Source: Saprospiraceae bacterium (GTDB lineage Bacteria > Bacteroidota > Bacteroidia > Chitinophagales > Saprospiraceae). Taken from it: a stretch of DNA of 64,000 bases. Position numbers and translations under genes: made by a program. The DNA lies in assembly GCA_016716185.1 (NCBI GenBank), contig JADJWV010000002.1, positions 2,456,501-2,520,500 on the forward strand, given 5' to 3'. Shown here piece after piece: positions 62,370 to 64,000 of this stretch; the first letter of the stretch is position 1; each line of letters begins with the position of its first letter. A model generated the notes under the pieces. The model had not been told where the DNA came from and searched no databases. It was given only the letters and a program-made list of their open reading frames with translations.

Positions 62370-63548
62370 ATGAGGAATGTTGTAGCACAGTTGTATAAGG
62401 ATTTCTTTCAATCAGAGAAAACTGCAGGTTTATTATTGATGCTTGCCACAGTTTTTTCTTTATGCGTAGCCAATTCTGCATTTGGCGATGCATATAAAGG
62501 TTTATTCCAATTCAATCTTTGGGGCCATAGTTTAACTTATTGGATAAATGACGCCCTTATGGCAATATTTTTTCTATTGGTCGGATTGGAAATTGAAAGA
62601 GAACTGTTTGTTGGAGAGCTTGCCGATTTTAAAAATTCGATGCTGCCCGTATCTGCTGCTCTTGGTGGGATGATAGTACCTGCTTTCATTTTTTTAAGCA
62701 TCAATTTCGGTACTGATTATTCATCGGGATTTGGAATCCCCATGGCGACAGACATTGCATTTTCTCTTGGAATCCTTGCCTTATTGGGTACTCGGATTCA
62801 TATATCCTTAAAAATATTTCTTACTGCTTTGGCTATCATCGATGACCTCGGTGCCATTCTTGTTATTGCATTCGCTTACAACAGCGGACTCAATGGCCAA
62901 TTCCTCATGTTTTCCGGTGGACTGATTGCACTGATGCTGCTGATGCGAAAGACAGGATTTAACAAATGGTGGTATTATATACTTCCGGGAATCGGGCTTT
63001 GGTTCACCATTCACGAAGCTGGAATCCATTCAACCATTTCTGGAGTTATTCTAGCGTTTCTTATTCCTTTTAAGAAAGATGACGATCATTGCCCTTCATT
63101 CAAACTACAACACCTGTTGCATAAACCGGTAGCTTATTTCATCCTTCCTCTGTTTGCATTGGCTAACACAGCGTTGCTCATTTCAAATGATGATTTTGTA
63201 AAGCTTTCTTCTCCATTGTCGCTGGGTATTATACTCGGATTGGTTGCAGGAAAACCCATTGGGATTTTGCTTTTTTCTTACGTTGCCGTAAAATCAGGAA
63301 TTGCCAATATGTTGCCCAACCTCTCATGGAAACACATTCTGGCCATCGGATTTTTGGCAGGTATAGGTTTTACCATGTCCATCTTTATTTCTTTACTGGC
63401 CTTACCTGACGAAACATCCGTTAATCTTTCGAAACTATCCATACTTGTAGCCTCTTTAATTGCTGCTACAATTGGGTATCTGATGCTGCGATTTCAATTT
63501 GGGAAGAAGGGTAAAAGAATGAAGGAAGATGGAGTGAACTCAGATTAG
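62370..63548 (+). CDS. nhaA: Na+/H+ antiporter NhaA
   Basis: A 392-residue transporter with 12 predicted helices. NhaA hallmarks: FQSEKTAGLLLMLATVFSLCVANS at the N-terminus, NDALMAIFFLLVGLEIERELFVGEL, GMIVPAFIFLSINFG, GIPMATDIAFSLGILALLGTRI with the paired aspartate (ATDIAF), IDDLGAILVIAFAY (the ion-binding DDL) and the C-terminal LAGIGFTMSIFISLLAL. It exchanges cytoplasmic Na+ for external H+ (2 H+ per Na+ in E. coli). The start follows a 740-bp non-coding gap and appears to be a single-gene unit. Confidence 0.95.
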   Translation: MRNVVAQLYKDFFQSEKTAGLLLMLATVFSLCVANSAFGDAYKGLFQFNLWGHSLTYWINDALMAIFFLLVGLEIERELFVGELADFKNSMLPVSAALGGMIVPAFIFLSINFGTDYSSGFGIPMATDIAFSLGILALLGTRIHISLKIFLTALAIIDDLGAILVIAFAYNSGLNGQFLMFSGGLIALMLLMRKTGFNKWWYYILPGIGLWFTIHEAGIHSTISGVILAFLIPFKKDDDHCPSFKLQHLLHKPVAYFILPLFALANTALLISNDDFVKLSSPLSLGIILGLVAGKPIGILLFSYVAVKSGIANMLPNLSWKHILAIGFLAGIGFTMSIFISLLALPDETSVNLSKLSILVASLIAATIGYLMLRFQFGKKGKRMKEDGVNSD

Positions 63549-63615
63549 AGATTAAAGTTTAAAGATCAAAGAGAATTTACCTAACGCTTTTAGGAGCATT
63601 AATGTAAGCTAAATC

Positions 63616-64000
63616 CAGCCCAGAAGAGGCGACCTATTATTAAAGAATGGATGATAGATGATGGTGAATAGAATAGAAAATTTGAGATTCCGAATTCAGC
63701 CCCGTAGGGGCGACATATTATTAGAGAATGGATGATAGATGATGGTGAATAGAATAGAAAATTTGAGAATCCGAATCCAGCCCCGTAGGGGTGACATATT
63801 ATTAGAGAATGGATGATAGATGATGGTGTATAGAATAGAAAATTTGAGATTCCGAATCCAGCCCCGTAGGGGTGACATATTATTAGAGAATGGATGATAG
63901 ATGATGGTGAATAGAATAGAAAATTTGAGATTCCGAATCCAGCCCCGTAGGGGCGACATATTATTAGAGAATGGATGATAGATGATTGTGAATAGAATAG
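63616..64000. repeat. 81-bp tandem repeat running off the window edge
   Basis: Five copies start at 63616, 63697, 63778, 63859 and 63940, exactly 81 bp apart; the last is cut by the window end. The first is degenerate. The unit core is the palindrome CCCCGTAGGGG in CAGCCCCGTAGGGGCGACAT, followed by an AT-rich body (GAATGGATGATAGATGAT, GAATAGAATAGAAAATTTG). Being a multiple of 3, it opens spurious frames. Reverse-complemented, the core CCCCTACGGGG is close to the CCCCTACGGG repeated after tRNA-Glu. The 67 bp between nhaA and the first copy hold nothing of note. Confidence 0.95.

Noticed and set aside
63696..63959. Minus-strand frame of repeated 27-residue units.
   Set aside because: Produced by the 81-bp tandem repeat (3 x 27); no initiator context and no homology.

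Overview
The window reads as chromosomal DNA from a member of the Bacteroidota, most likely a Saprospiraceae-like lineage; the rank below phylum is inference. Supporting signs are three proteins with type IX secretion C-terminal sorting domains (two type A, one gliding-motility/CHU_C type B), a short 288-residue primary sigma factor, a GWxTD-domain protein, a type III glutamine synthetase, a type-I plus a long-form GAPDH, lipoprotein and outer-membrane genes, almost no Shine-Dalgarno signals, and -7 boxes of the TAnnTTTG type.

Layout. 1-5.4 kb: the N-terminal part of an AAA+ ATPase gene running off the left edge, then a co-directional run of ferredoxin, IscX, KdsC-type phosphatase, UbiA prenyltransferase and Maf, converging on prmA and folD. 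5.7-17 kb: a GWxTD protein and lipoprotein, an SDR oxidoreductase, an M1 peptidase, an S41 peptidase, a long GAPDH, the primary sigma factor, a START-like protein, a methyltransferase and an enoyl-CoA hydratase. 17-25 kb: a large T9SS-exported choice-of-anchor B protein, a lipoprotein, a transglutaminase-like small protein, aroE, proline dehydrogenase, an outer-membrane barrel and a small membrane protein. 25-27.5 kb: pgk and gapA, followed by tRNA-Glu. 27.5-30.1 kb: the most unusual region, a tandem array of 11 units of 171 bp (one unit 169 bp), each starting with a copy of the tRNA-Glu 3' end and ending in a large imperfect hairpin. A 557-bp unit with the same ends follows, but it carries a small GIY-YIG nuclease gene. 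30-47.6 kb: two VOC proteins, small exported proteins, a TPR lipoprotein, L19, a PKD/T9SS type B protein, a TsaC/YrdC-type enzyme, GlnN, a glycosyltransferase, an aquaporin-arsenate reductase pair, an LMW phosphatase, ferritin and two exported proteins. 47.7-52 kb: a compact operon of miaB, a sigma-54 activator without receiver domain, LptE, an uncharacterised lysine-rich protein and secG. 52.6-64 kb: a 976-residue DnaE-type polymerase with a degenerate PHP domain, smpB, a lipoprotein, an S9 peptidase, an aldehyde dehydrogenase, malic enzyme, nhaA, and an 81-bp tandem repeat running off the right edge.

Most of the window is housekeeping: central carbon metabolism (two GAPDHs, Pgk, malic enzyme), tRNA and ribosome functions (MiaB, L19, PrmA, SmpB, TsaC-like), envelope biogenesis (KdsC, LptE, SecG) and peptide scavenging (M1, S41, S9). 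Several gaps hold short-period tandem repeats (periods 8, 9, 14 and 81 bp). The best candidate for an undescribed system is the tRNA-Glu/hairpin/GIY-YIG repeat locus. The array geometry is read directly from the sequence; the idea that the nuclease drives unit amplification is inference.
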